Below, piece by piece: positions 29,523-37,067 of a stretch of 46,137 nt of DNA (the first letter of the stretch is position 1; each line of letters begins with the position of its first letter). This DNA is from Bacteroidia bacterium (lineage in GTDB: Bacteria; Bacteroidota; Bacteroidia; UBA4408), in assembly GCA_020845635.1 (NCBI GenBank), contig JADLFI010000051.1, positions 1-46,137 of the forward strand. Direction: 5' to 3'. A model generated the notes under the pieces. It made no database searches. It saw only the letters and a program-made list of their open reading frames with translations, and was not told the origin of the DNA. The position numbers and the translations under genes were made by a program.

Positions 29523-30044
29523 ATGAAAGCAAAGAAAGCAAGTGAAAGCTATGCCGTAAGTTCCGAAATAGTACTCCCAAACGATACCAATACTTTAGGT
29601 AATTTAATGGGTGGAAAATTACTCCATTGGATGGATATTGTAAGTGCTATTGCTGCACACCGTCATTGTCGCAGAGTAGTAGTTACGGCTTCGGTAAACA
29701 ATGTAAGTTTTAATCACCCTATAAAGCTGGGCGATGTTGTTACCCTTGAATCAAAAGTATCTCGTGCCTTTAGTACTTCTATGGAAGTGTTTATAGATGT
29801 ATATGTTGAAGACCACTCTACCGGAGGTAAAAAAAAGTGTAATGAGGCTATTTACACCTTTGTAGCGGTAGATCAGGTTGGAAGCCCAATTGCAGTTCCT
29901 GAAATTATTCCCGAAACAGAACAAGAAAAAGAACGTTATGCAGGTGCTTTACGCAGAAGACAGTTAAGTCTTATTTTAGCCGGAAAAATGAAACCGGCAG
30001 AAGCTACTGAATTAAAGGCCTTATTTAATTTAATTACAAAATAA
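29523..30044 (+). CDS. Acyl-CoA thioesterase (hotdog fold, YciA/BFIT-like)
   Basis: A 173-residue hotdog-fold thioesterase. The motifs NTLGNLMGGKLLHWMD and FNHPIKLGDVV fit the acyl-CoA hydrolase subfamily, in which an Asn/Asp near the first helix and a conserved Thr/Ser region line the active site. It hydrolyses acyl-CoA to free acid and CoA in the cytosol, with unknown chain-length preference. It is followed after 51 bp by gldH, with no terminator between, so it may head an operon with gldH and the ATPase gene. Confidence 0.9.
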   Translation: MKAKKASESYAVSSEIVLPNDTNTLGNLMGGKLLHWMDIVSAIAAHRHCRRVVVTASVNNVSFNHPIKLGDVVTLESKVSRAFSTSMEVFIDVYVEDHSTGGKKKCNEAIYTFVAVDQVGSPIAVPEIIPETEQEKERYAGALRRRQLSLILAGKMKPAEATELKALFNLITK

Positions 30045-30095
30045 GAAATATATCTCTATTTTATAATCATAAATTCATCTAATCCAATAAATTTC

Positions 30096-30560
30096 ATGAA
30101 AAAGGTAATCATCTTAGCTTTCATAGTTTTAGTATCACTTCTAATTTCATGCGATTCTAAAAGAGTTTATGAAGAGAATATTGATATTCCCGACTATATT
30201 TGGGATGTAAACAATCCGGTTTATTTTGATGTGCAAATAGATGATACCGTATCTTTACACAATATCTACATAAATATTCGCAATGCCAGTGGTTACGGCT
30301 ATAGTAATATTTATTTATTTTTAGATACTAAATATCCCGATAATACTATTTCGCGCGATACCATTGAATGTATTTTAGCCGACCCCTCAGGTAAATGGTT
30401 AGGTAATGGTAGTGGCGATATTTGGGACAATCAAATTTTGTTTAAGAAAAATGTGAGATTCAAACAAAAAGGAAAATATAATTTTAGATATGAACAGGCC
30501 ATGCGTACCCCAAAACTTCCTATGATTATGGACGTAGGGTTACGAATAGAAAAAGAATAG
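30096..30560 (+). CDS. gldH: Gliding motility lipoprotein GldH
   Basis: A 154-residue lipoprotein with a lipobox (LLISC, Cys at about residue 19) after a short hydrophobic signal. The mature part matches GldH: VYEENIDIPDYIWDVNNPVYF, the tail of the central beta domain with NIYLFLDTKYPD, and RTPKLPMIMDVGLRIE at the C-terminus. GldH is required for gliding in Flavobacterium and is also conserved in non-gliding Bacteroidota. The ATPase gene starts 2 bp after its stop, indicating coupling. Confidence 0.92.
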   Translation: MKKVIILAFIVLVSLLISCDSKRVYEENIDIPDYIWDVNNPVYFDVQIDDTVSLHNIYINIRNASGYGYSNIYLFLDTKYPDNTISRDTIECILADPSGKWLGNGSGDIWDNQILFKKNVRFKQKGKYNFRYEQAMRTPKLPMIMDVGLRIEKE

Positions 30561-30562
30561 CT

Positions 30563-32101
30563 ATGCTTGAAAAAACCTTTGGAAGTGCTGTTTATGGCAT
30601 AAATGCCACCATAATTACTGTTGAGATTGATGTTTCAACCGGTATTAAATATTATCATGTTGGTTTGCCCGATAATGCGGTAAAAGAAAGTCAGCAAAGA
30701 GTTACCTCAGCCTTAAAACATTCGGGTTATAAAATGCCCGGTAAACGCATTGTTATCAATATGGCTCCGGCCGATATCCGTAAGGAAGGTTCTTCCTATG
30801 ATTTAACCATAGCTATAGGAATTTTGGCTGCTTCAGAACAAATATTCAGCACCAAACTGGCCGATTATATTATTATGGGTGAGCTTTCGCTTGATGGCTC
30901 TCTTCAACCTATTAAAGGGGCTTTGCCCATAGCCTTACAAGCAAAAAAAGAAAACTTCAAAGGCTTTATCTTGCCTATGCAAAATGCACGCGAAGCAGCT
31001 ATAGTTGAAGGGCTTGAAGTGTTTGGTGTAAATAACTTAAGAGAAGTAATAGATTTTTTGACCGATGTTCGCCAGCTTGAAAGAGTAAGTGTGAATACAA
31101 AAGAAGAATTTTATTCCAGACTCCATGTTTCGGAATTTGATTTCAGTGATGTAAAAGGGCAAGAAAATATTAAAAGAGCATTAGAAATAGCCGCTGCAGG
31201 AGGTCATAATGCCTTACTGGTAGGGCCTCCGGGAGCCGGAAAAACTATGCTGGCAAAGCGATTACCAACTATTTTACCTCCTTTATCTTTACAAGAATCG
31301 TTAGAAACTACTAAAATACATAGTGTAGCGGGTAAAATGGGTAAAAATGCATCATTAATAACCCAACGGCCTTTCCGTTCACCTCATCATACCATTAGCG
31401 ATGTAGCATTGGTAGGTGGTGGAGGCATACCACAACCCGGTGAAATATCACTGGCGCATAACGGAGTATTATTTTTAGACGAACTGCCTGAATTTAAAAG
31501 AACCGTTTTAGAAGTTATGCGACAGCCCTTGGAAGAGAAAAAGATAATGGTTTCCAGAGCCAAATTTTCAGTAGAATATCCGGCAAGTTTTATGTTAATT
31601 GCTGCCATGAACCCCTGCCCTTGCGGTTATTACAATCATCCTGAAAAAGAATGTGTTTGCGCCCCCGGGATAGTTCAAAGATATCTTAACAAAATATCAG
31701 GGCCTTTACTCGATCGTATTGACATACATGTAGAAGTCACCCCGGTGGCTTTTAGCGAACTAACCAAAGACCGTACAAGTGAAAAGAGTAACAATATTCG
31801 TGAAAGAGTTATTAAGGCCCGCGAAATACAGGAGCAGCGGTTTGCACAATATGAAAACATTCATTGTAATGCACAAATGTCGGCTAAAAAGATACAAAGT
31901 ATTTGCAAGATTGATGAATCGGGTAAACAACTACTAAAAACAGCTATGGAAAGATTAGGATTGAGTGCTCGTGCCTATGATAGTATCTTAAAGGTATCTC
32001 GCACAATTGCCGATTTAGACGGCTCTAAAGAAATACAGAATCAACACTTGGCCGAAGCTATTCAGTACCGCAGTCTTGACCGCGAAAACTGGGCAGGATA
32101 A
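30563..32101 (+). CDS. YifB/ComM-family Mg-chelatase-like AAA+ ATPase
   Basis: A 512-residue protein of normal length with an N-terminal ChlI-like domain (EIDVSTGIKYYHVGLPD, KRIVINMAPADIRKEGSSYDL). A Mg-chelatase AAA core follows with Walker A GPPGAGKT, Walker B LFLDELPEF, and RSPHHTISDVALVGGG. A cysteine cluster CPCGYYNHPEKECVCAP and a C-terminal Mg-chelatase-C domain (LSARAYDSILKVSRTIADL) complete it. ComM promotes branch migration during natural transformation; in non-competent species the role is unclear. ComF at 13576 is another competence-linked family here. The stop is followed by a hairpin-rich gap. Confidence 0.95.
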   Translation: MLEKTFGSAVYGINATIITVEIDVSTGIKYYHVGLPDNAVKESQQRVTSALKHSGYKMPGKRIVINMAPADIRKEGSSYDLTIAIGILAASEQIFSTKLADYIIMGELSLDGSLQPIKGALPIALQAKKENFKGFILPMQNAREAAIVEGLEVFGVNNLREVIDFLTDVRQLERVSVNTKEEFYSRLHVSEFDFSDVKGQENIKRALEIAAAGGHNALLVGPPGAGKTMLAKRLPTILPPLSLQESLETTKIHSVAGKMGKNASLITQRPFRSPHHTISDVALVGGGGIPQPGEISLAHNGVLFLDELPEFKRTVLEVMRQPLEEKKIMVSRAKFSVEYPASFMLIAAMNPCPCGYYNHPEKECVCAPGIVQRYLNKISGPLLDRIDIHVEVTPVAFSELTKDRTSEKSNNIRERVIKAREIQEQRFAQYENIHCNAQMSAKKIQSICKIDESGKQLLKTAMERLGLSARAYDSILKVSRTIADLDGSKEIQNQHLAEAIQYRSLDRENWAG

Positions 32102-32235
32102 ATCTTTGGTATTTGACTTGTTACAAACATCAGCGTATTTGCTTGCAACAGGCGAACAGGCATGGTATTGGATGCGCTCTAATAAATGTTCTTTTACAAG
32201 CCCCAAAACTGCTAGTCCAAGCGATTTCAAATAAA

Positions 32236-32266
32236 AAAAACGATGAAATTGTGTTCCATCGTTTTT
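32236..32266 (+). terminator. Probable terminator of the thioesterase-gldH-ATPase run
   Basis: AAAAACGATG at 32236-32245 pairs exactly with CATCGTTTTT at 32257-32266, with an 11-nt loop. It is 135 bp beyond the ATPase stop; the T run is at the base of the stem. Confidence 0.6.
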
Positions 32267-32484
32267 AAAAAATTTGCTACCACACGCAGAAAAAATATTA
32301 AAACCCCATAAGAAATTTTTACTCAAGGCTCCGGAAGCTTTATTCAACACAGGATTAAATCAAAGCAGAGCTTCGTTTAATCCCTATATGTTACCGGATG
32401 CCCTTCTGTATGTTCGAAGGTCTGTCATTGTTGTTACGCTTTAAACTGTCAAGGTAGGACACTGGAATGGAAAGGAAAATTGTC

Positions 32485-32504
32485 GGGTTAGGGGGCGGGT
32501 GGGG
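32485..32504 (+). other. G-quadruplex-type motif
   Basis: Four G-runs of three or more (GGG TTA GGGGG C GGG T GGGG) with loops of 3, 1 and 1 nt fit the standard quadruplex pattern. It stands out in a low-G+C genome and lies in the noncoding stretch just left of the IS element. Confidence 0.7.
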
Positions 32505-32571
32505 TATTTTTATTTTTTAGAAGGGAGGGAGAAATTGAAGTTTTTTATTGGGCGGCAGAAAAAAAAATTCT

Positions 32572-32618
32572 CTCTTGCAAGTTTTGGTCTGTGGAGTGGC
32601 TTGTGCGACTTGCAAGAG
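32572..32618. repeat. Perfect 11-bp inverted repeat with a 25-nt loop
   Basis: CTCTTGCAAGT (32572-32582) and ACTTGCAAGAG (32608-32618) are exact inverted copies. Each arm contains the self-complementary core TTGCAA. It ends 26 bp before the IS element boundary. Confidence 0.7.
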
Positions 32619-32650
32619 TGTATTTTTTTGTGAGGTGCCTGTATTGTATC

Positions 32651-32669
32651 GTCCTGAAAAAAGTTGACA
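32651..32669 (+). repeat. IS terminal inverted repeat, orfB side
   Basis: GTCCTGAAAAAAGTTGACA; pairs as an inverted repeat with 34161-34179 at 17 of 19 positions. Confidence 0.8.
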
Positions 32670-32730
32670 CTTTTTTAGTGCTAAATCCTGTTACAAGTTT
32701 ACACATTTTTCGGTAATCCTAAATAAGGTT

Positions 32731-32738
32731 TACATTTG
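32731..32738 (+). promoter_or_regulatory. Bacteroidota-type -7 box for the candidate RNA in the IS
   Basis: TACATTTG matches TAnnTTTG exactly. An upstream TTCG at 32709-32712, 18 bp away, is close to the -33 TTTG. It points away from the IS end toward the terminator at 32827, opposite to the transposase. Confidence 0.55.
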
Positions 32739-32742
32739 CATT

Positions 32743-32853
32743 GGAGACTAAACGGAAGCAGGCTCTGCTGGAGAGCAACTTGCCAGGGATACATCTCCGG
32801 GTGACGGAATAAAAACGTCTTTTTATAGCCAAGTGTAACAGCTTGGCTTTTTT
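32743..32853 (+). ncRNA. Candidate structured small RNA inside the IS element
   Basis: A short plus-strand unit sits between a consensus -7 box (32731-32738) and a rho-independent terminator (stem 32827-32833 with 32842-32848, then a T run to 32853). In between, GGAGA at 32743-32747 can pair with TCTCC at 32794-32798, enclosing a second arm: GGAAG/CTTGCC at 32754-32784 with inner GCTCT/AGAGC (32762-32766, 32772-32776). A small CCG/CGG hairpin follows at 32797-32807. There is no convincing short reading frame. It is convergent with the transposase genes. I do not recognise a known RNA family; the pairing was found by eye, without energy calculation. Confidence 0.5.
32827..32853 (+). terminator. 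Terminator of the candidate RNA
   Basis: AGCCAAG (32827-32833) pairs with CTTGGCT (32842-32848), followed by TTTTTT. On the opposite strand there is no T run after the stem, so it works for plus-strand transcripts and not for the transposase. Confidence 0.75.
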
Positions 32854-32888
32854 ATTCTCGAACCCTTCATGCCTGAAAAAAACTCATT

Positions 32889-33791
32889 TTACGGCATAAC
32901 AACCTCCTTCTTTTTTGAATAGTAATTTTTCCATCTACGTTTTAATTCTCCTTCCTTTAGATGAGCTTCTATTGGTGTTAACATATCGATACTGCTATGC
33001 GGTCTTTGATAATTGTAGATGCTAATGGCGGCTGCAATAGCTTGTCTTGCCTGTTCATAATTAAGATAGACTTTTTCTAATAGCTCATCTTTCAATATTC
33101 CGTTTACTCTTTCTGCAATGGCATTTTCTAAAGGGTCACCACTTTGAGTCATGCTAATTTTTACAAAGTGTTTGTCAAGTATTGAAACGTAATCAGCACA
33201 ACAGTATTGACTTCCTCTATCAGAATGGTGAATTAACCTTCCCAATTGAGGATTATTTTTTAAAGCCATTTGCAATGCTTTAATACAGCCATCTGCCGAT
33301 AGCGTATGTGATAAGTAAAACCCTACTATCTTTCGGCTATAAGCATCCGTAATCAGTGATAAATAAGAAAAATCATATTTCAACGTGATGTAAGTAATAT
33401 CGCTTACCCAAAGTTGATTGGGAGCAGTTGGGATAAAGTCAACTATCAGGTTCGGATATTTTCGCATCCAGTGATCAGAGAAAGTTGTAATTGGAACTTT
33501 ACGTTTTCTTTTCCTTATCAATAGTTTATGAGTTGCCAGTAAATCAAACATAGCATCTCTGCCAATTTCAATATGGTGTTCACTCATGAATCCTTCCATT
33601 TTGAACAGCAGTTTTCTTGTTCCTAATCGCTTTAACGTCTTTCTAATCCTCAATACTTCCTGAAGAATTAAATCATGCTGCAATGCTTCTTTTTCAGCGT
33701 GTTTGACAAATTTATAAAAGGCTTGCCGACTATAACCAAGCAATGAGCAAAGCGTTTGTATGCTTCGGCTTTCACTTTGCTCTATATTCAT
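32889..33791 (-). CDS. IS3-family transposase OrfB (integrase core)
   Basis: A 300-residue rve-type DDE transposase. The catalytic acidic residues fall in WVSDITYI, HHSDRGSQY and the DPLENAIAERVNGILKDELL segment. An N-terminal HTH_21-like part precedes the core, and YNYQRPHSSIDMLTP ends it. The ATG at 33791 overlaps the OrfA stop as TAATG. It lies in the -1 frame relative to OrfA, so expression could be by frameshift (fusion OrfAB) or by reinitiation. It appears intact. Confidence 0.94.
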   Translation of the reverse strand: MNIEQSESRSIQTLCSLLGYSRQAFYKFVKHAEKEALQHDLILQEVLRIRKTLKRLGTRKLLFKMEGFMSEHHIEIGRDAMFDLLATHKLLIRKRKRKVPITTFSDHWMRKYPNLIVDFIPTAPNQLWVSDITYITLKYDFSYLSLITDAYSRKIVGFYLSHTLSADGCIKALQMALKNNPQLGRLIHHSDRGSQYCCADYVSILDKHFVKISMTQSGDPLENAIAERVNGILKDELLEKVYLNYEQARQAIAAAISIYNYQRPHSSIDMLTPIEAHLKEGELKRRWKNYYSKKKEVVMP

Positions 33792-34132
33792 TATTGCTTG
33801 GTGCCAAACTTTTTTTTCCAGTCCGTTCCTGTTTCTTTATTGGCAATGTTGATGATTTCTTCAAGCAATTTATTATGCAATTGCTGCTTTTTAAGTTCCT
33901 TTTGTAGGAGCTTTACTTCGTTTGGCAATTCAGGCTCTTTTATGCCTGTTTGTTTCTCTCGTTTGCGTTTCATCTTTTCACGCCATGTTGGTTTTCGACC
34001 TTGATATTCCAATACCCAATCGCAAATACTGCGAAATGGAATATCATATTTCAATCCAAGTTCACGATAGCTGTAGTTGCCTGTCAAATATTCGGCAACA
34101 ATTTCTTCTTTTGCTTTTCTTTTTTGACTCAT
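33791..34132 (-). CDS. IS3-family transposase OrfA (helix-turn-helix)
   Basis: A 113-residue DNA-binding subunit with an N-terminal helix-turn-helix (EEIVAEYLTGNYSYRELGLKYDI, then SICDWVLEYQG) and a C-terminal Leu-rich coiled coil (VKLLQKELKKQQLHNKLLEEI) for dimerisation. It ends TDWKKKFGTKQ just after the slippery A run. The start ATG at 34132 lies 69 bp from the kdp kinase stop and on the same strand, so kdp transcription could read into it. Confidence 0.92.
   Translation of the reverse strand: MSQKRKAKEEIVAEYLTGNYSYRELGLKYDIPFRSICDWVLEYQGRKPTWREKMKRKREKQTGIKEPELPNEVKLLQKELKKQQLHNKLLEEIINIANKETGTDWKKKFGTKQ
33810..33817 (-). other. Programmed -1 frameshift site in the IS
   Basis: On the minus strand eight A residues precede G, containing the classic IS3 slippery heptamer A AAA AAG in the OrfA frame. 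A -1 slip here enters the OrfB frame, which is open through to the OrfB ATG, so an OrfAB fusion would be made. This is the standard way IS3 elements make transposase. Confidence 0.75.
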
Positions 34133-34160
34133 TTTTTGTGCGAAATAAAGTTAACAATTC

Positions 34161-34179
34161 TGTCAACCTATTTCAGGAC
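34161..34179 (-). repeat. IS terminal inverted repeat, orfA side
   Basis: Reads GTCCTGAAATAGGTTGACA on the minus strand; differs from the other end at two positions. Confidence 0.8.
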
Positions 34180-34201
34180 AAGTCAATTTATCTGTCCGAC
34201 T

Positions 34202-35932
34202 TCATACAGCTGCTTTGTTTAGCGCAAGTGAAAAAATACTTCCTTTCCCAATATCACTTTGCACAAAAATATGTCCGCCTTGTGCTTCAACAAATTCTTT
34301 GCTGATGGCAAGCCCAAGTCCGGTGCCTGATTTGCTGCTGCCGGGAATCTGAAAGTAACGGTCGAAAAGTTTTGGCAGATATTTGGAGTCAATGCCTTTG
34401 CCAAAATCCTGAATAGTAAAAATTATTTTATCTTCTTCTTCATGCGCACTTACCACCACTTTAGAATTTTCGAAAGAGTAGTTGATGGCATTAATCATCA
34501 GATTGGTAAGCACCCATGCTGTTTTTTCGCTGTCGGCATTTACTGACGGAAGATTTGCCGGACATTCTACCTGTATCGTTACACCTTTTTGGTCGGCTTG
34601 TGTTTTTACTACATTGGTTGCATACTGAATTATTTCTAAAGGTGAAGCGGCTTGTAAACTCAACTGTATTTTACCAACTTCTACTTGTGTCATGTTCAGG
34701 AGTTCGCCTGTAATTTTCAAAAGCCGTTCACTGTCTTCTTTAACGCTTTGTATGAGTTGTTTTTGCTCTAAATTTACTATACCAATTTTTTCATTCTCCA
34801 AAAGGTTTAAACTCATGAGTATGGATGAAATGGGTGTTTTGAGTTCATGTGAAACCGTGGCTATGAAATTGGTTTTCGCAAAATCAAGTTCTTTAAAAGG
34901 AGTGATGTTCTGAAGAAGAATAACATCTCCAATATGTTTAGATTGTTTTTCGGCAGTTGGTGTAATGGAGATGGGAATAATTTCCTTTTCAAAATAACTT
35001 TCTTTGTTGTCTGCAAAAATCTTCAGTGGCTGTTGAGGCTTATCTCTGTTATCATTTGGTTTGAGCAAATCCTGAATTAGCGAACGGATTAAATCGTTAT
35101 GAATGGCAATGTCTTGCACCTGTTTGCCTTCAACTTCCTCCCTTTTAAGTCCTGAAACTTTTAAAGCTTCGTTGTTAACGAAAATAACTTTCCGGTTTTC
35201 GTCTAAACCGATAACCGGATTATGCATATTGTTGATGAGTGTTTCAATACGCTGCTTTTCCTGCATCAGTTTTGCGAGATTACTGTTATTGTATTCTTCC
35301 AGTTTCTCAGCCATCACATTAAACGAATGTGCTAGTTCACCAAATTCATTATTTTGTTCAAAATGCACTCGTTGGGCGTAATTTTCATCAGCAATTTCTT
35401 TAATACTTTGTGTAAGTTCTTTAATAGGATCCGCGATATTAGATGGAAGATTTAGGAGAAGGGTAAATGCAAGCATGAAACAAACAGTACCAACGATTGA
35501 AATTACTATTGTTGCAGTTTCAGCAGTTTTTTTTGCCAAATCACTTTTGCGTTGTATAGCCTCCATATTCACATTCATAATATTTAAGATGTTGTTTCTG
35601 ATGCTGCTTGCTACAAATTGGCTGTCTAAATTTGATTTATATTGCTCGAAGTTTTTTCGCAACTCAATGGTTGCCGCTTCTTCACCTATCTCAGTAGCAT
35701 TTTCTTCCTGAAGCTTCAGATTTTCATCAAGGGTGGTGGTAGTGCTGTCAGATTTATTTTCCAAGGCCGATAACATATTTCTGCAATACTCAAGACTATG
35801 GTAGTTTGCAGTAAGAATATTTTCAGTATCCGATTTCATTATATTTATCTTGTATACTCCTACTATACTAAGCAGAAGAATCATAATAAAGAGTAGGCCA
35901 ACACCTAAGGTTAATTTAGTTTTTATTTTCAT
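34202..35932 (-). CDS. HAMP/PAS sensor histidine kinase of the kdp locus
   Basis: A 576-residue membrane kinase. It has one TM helix at about residues 7-27, an extracytoplasmic segment, a second TM near 140-163, HAMP to about 220, and a PAS domain around 230-340. HisKA follows with phospho-acceptor H362 in VSHELKTP, then the HATPase with N-box NLMINAINYS, GKGID and GTGLGL. It starts 1 bp after the short KdpD stop, so they are tightly coupled. I infer it supplies the kinase half that E. coli KdpD carries in one chain, with the sigma-54-type regulator at 44164 as likely partner. Its 3' end is 16 bp from the IS, so the original terminator may be lost. Confidence 0.92.
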   Translation of the reverse strand: MKIKTKLTLGVGLLFIMILLLSIVGVYKINIMKSDTENILTANYHSLEYCRNMLSALENKSDSTTTTLDENLKLQEENATEIGEEAATIELRKNFEQYKSNLDSQFVASSIRNNILNIMNVNMEAIQRKSDLAKKTAETATIVISIVGTVCFMLAFTLLLNLPSNIADPIKELTQSIKEIADENYAQRVHFEQNNEFGELAHSFNVMAEKLEEYNNSNLAKLMQEKQRIETLINNMHNPVIGLDENRKVIFVNNEALKVSGLKREEVEGKQVQDIAIHNDLIRSLIQDLLKPNDNRDKPQQPLKIFADNKESYFEKEIIPISITPTAEKQSKHIGDVILLQNITPFKELDFAKTNFIATVSHELKTPISSILMSLNLLENEKIGIVNLEQKQLIQSVKEDSERLLKITGELLNMTQVEVGKIQLSLQAASPLEIIQYATNVVKTQADQKGVTIQVECPANLPSVNADSEKTAWVLTNLMINAINYSFENSKVVVSAHEEEDKIIFTIQDFGKGIDSKYLPKLFDRYFQIPGSSKSGTGLGLAISKEFVEAQGGHIFVQSDIGKGSIFSLALNKAAV

Positions 35933-35933
35933 T

Positions 35934-37058
35934 TTACGAAAGTATTACAAGGTCAATATCAGATGCCGAAATATTTTTCAACAGCTCGTTTAAAATATTT
36001 GTTGCCAATATTAATTTCCAAATGGTGACATGTGGTTTTCCTATACATATAGTGGTAATTTTAAATTTTTGAGCTTGTTCCATCATAGCGATGGGAATAT
36101 TTTTTTCCTGCACCTGAATTACTTCACCTCCCAGTTCAGTAGCCAATTTGAAATTATTAATGAGATGTCTTTGCTTATCTAAAGCAATTTTAGAGGCACT
36201 TTCTGCAGGTGTTTGCACGTACAACACAAACCAGTTAGCATTGTAATAGCTGGCTAATCGTGCTGTTTTTCTGATTACATTTTTGGCTGTCTTTTCATTG
36301 CTACTGATACATGCCATAAATTTTTCATTACGCAGCGCAATAGTTTTTGGCACTTCAATATCCACTTTTCGCTCTACCTGTGACGCAACTTCCTTTAATG
36401 CCAATTGCCTCAGTTGAAGTATATGCTCCGGTTTGAAAAAATTAGTTAGTGCTGTTTGTATTTTTTCTGCTTGATAAATTTTCCCTTCTTTTAGCCGGGT
36501 TATCAACTCATCTGATGTAAGGTCAATGTTCACCACTTCATCTGCAAGTGCCAACACTTTATCCGGAATTCGTTCAGCCACTTCAACTCCGGTAATGGCT
36601 TTAACTTCTTCATTCAAACTCTCAATGTGCTGAATATTTACTGCGCTTATCACATTTATTCCAGCATCTAAAATTTCCAATACATCCTGCCATCGTTTTT
36701 CATTTTTGCTGCCCTGAATGTTTGAATGTGCCAACTCATCAATAATTACAACCTCAGGGCGTAAACTAATTACTGCCTGCACATCAAGTTCTTCAAGTTC
36801 CTTGCCTTTGTAAAAAAGTTTTCTGCGTGGAATGAGAACAAGCCCCTCTAAAAGTGCATTAGTTTCCAATCTGTTATGTGTTTCAATATATCCCAACTTC
36901 ACATCAATGCCATTGCGCATGAGGTTGTGCGCCTCCTGCAGCATGCGGTAGGTTTTACCCACACCGGCACTCATACCAATATAGATTTTAAATTTCCCTC
37001 TCCTCGATTTTTTGATAAGGTTTAAGAAATCTTCTGCCGATTTTTTAATCTCTTCCAT
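35934..37058 (-). CDS. kdpD: Short KdpD: KdpD sensor domain plus USP domain only
   Basis: A 374-residue protein matching only the N-terminal cytoplasmic part of KdpD. The KdpD domain has Walker A GMSAGVGKT at residues 28-36 and VVIIDELAHSN. A universal-stress-protein-like domain follows from about 245, with VLYVQTPAES and ITTICIGKPHVT. The membrane helices and histidine-kinase domains of E. coli KdpD (about 894 residues) are absent; this is not a frameshift, since the next gene encodes a distinct HAMP kinase. Short KdpD is known in several lineages. It likely senses nucleotide or K+ status and signals to the coupled kinase. Confidence 0.93.
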   Translation of the reverse strand: MEEIKKSAEDFLNLIKKSRRGKFKIYIGMSAGVGKTYRMLQEAHNLMRNGIDVKLGYIETHNRLETNALLEGLVLIPRRKLFYKGKELEELDVQAVISLRPEVVIIDELAHSNIQGSKNEKRWQDVLEILDAGINVISAVNIQHIESLNEEVKAITGVEVAERIPDKVLALADEVVNIDLTSDELITRLKEGKIYQAEKIQTALTNFFKPEHILQLRQLALKEVASQVERKVDIEVPKTIALRNEKFMACISSNEKTAKNVIRKTARLASYYNANWFVLYVQTPAESASKIALDKQRHLINNFKLATELGGEVIQVQEKNIPIAMMEQAQKFKITTICIGKPHVTIWKLILATNILNELLKNISASDIDLVILS

Positions 37059-37067
37059 AACATTATA

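Larger units (their letters stand above)
32102..32644. other. Hairpin-rich, partly G-rich noncoding stretch between the ATPase gene and the IS element
   Basis: No convincing gene. It holds, in order: a terminator-like hairpin at 32236-32266; an inverted repeat GGATTAAA/TTTAATCC at 32352-32383 with an inner AAGC/GCTT; a G-run cluster at 32485-32504; and an 11-bp inverted repeat CTCTTGCAAGT/ACTTGCAAGAG at 32572-32618. A minus-strand frame at 32015-32350 (111 codons) runs through the hairpin and overlaps the ATPase gene; I treat it as unproven. The pattern resembles intergenic repeat families scattered in Bacteroidota genomes, but only one copy is in this window. Confidence 0.6.
32645..34185 (-). 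mobile_element. IS3-family insertion sequence with an unusual noncoding end
   Basis: A two-gene transposase (orfA 33791-34132, orfB 32889-33791) lies between imperfect terminal inverted repeats: 32651-32669 and 34161-34179 match at 17 of 19 positions and share GTCCTGAAA and GTTGACA. Allowing TG...CA ends puts the limits at 32645 and 34185. I found no 3- or 4-bp target duplication in any nearby register, so the element may be old or have recombined. About 220 bp inside the orfB-side end are noncoding, more than usual for IS3, and hold a candidate RNA gene. The right end lies 16 bp past the stop of the kdp histidine kinase. Confidence 0.85.

Noticed and set aside
32015-32350. 111-codon minus-strand frame overlapping the end of the YifB/ComM-type gene
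   Set aside because: It runs antisense through a real coding end and through a terminator hairpin, has no recognisable domain, and fits chance openness; listed only as part of the noncoding stretch.
32750-32800. Resemblance of ACGGAAGCAGG in the IS RNA to the glutamine (glnA) riboswitch core
   Set aside because: The other conserved parts of that riboswitch are missing, and no glutamine-related gene follows.
35934-37058. kdpD as a truncated pseudogene
   Set aside because: The frame ends cleanly after a complete USP domain and the next gene starts 1 bp later with a different kinase architecture; short KdpD proteins are known.
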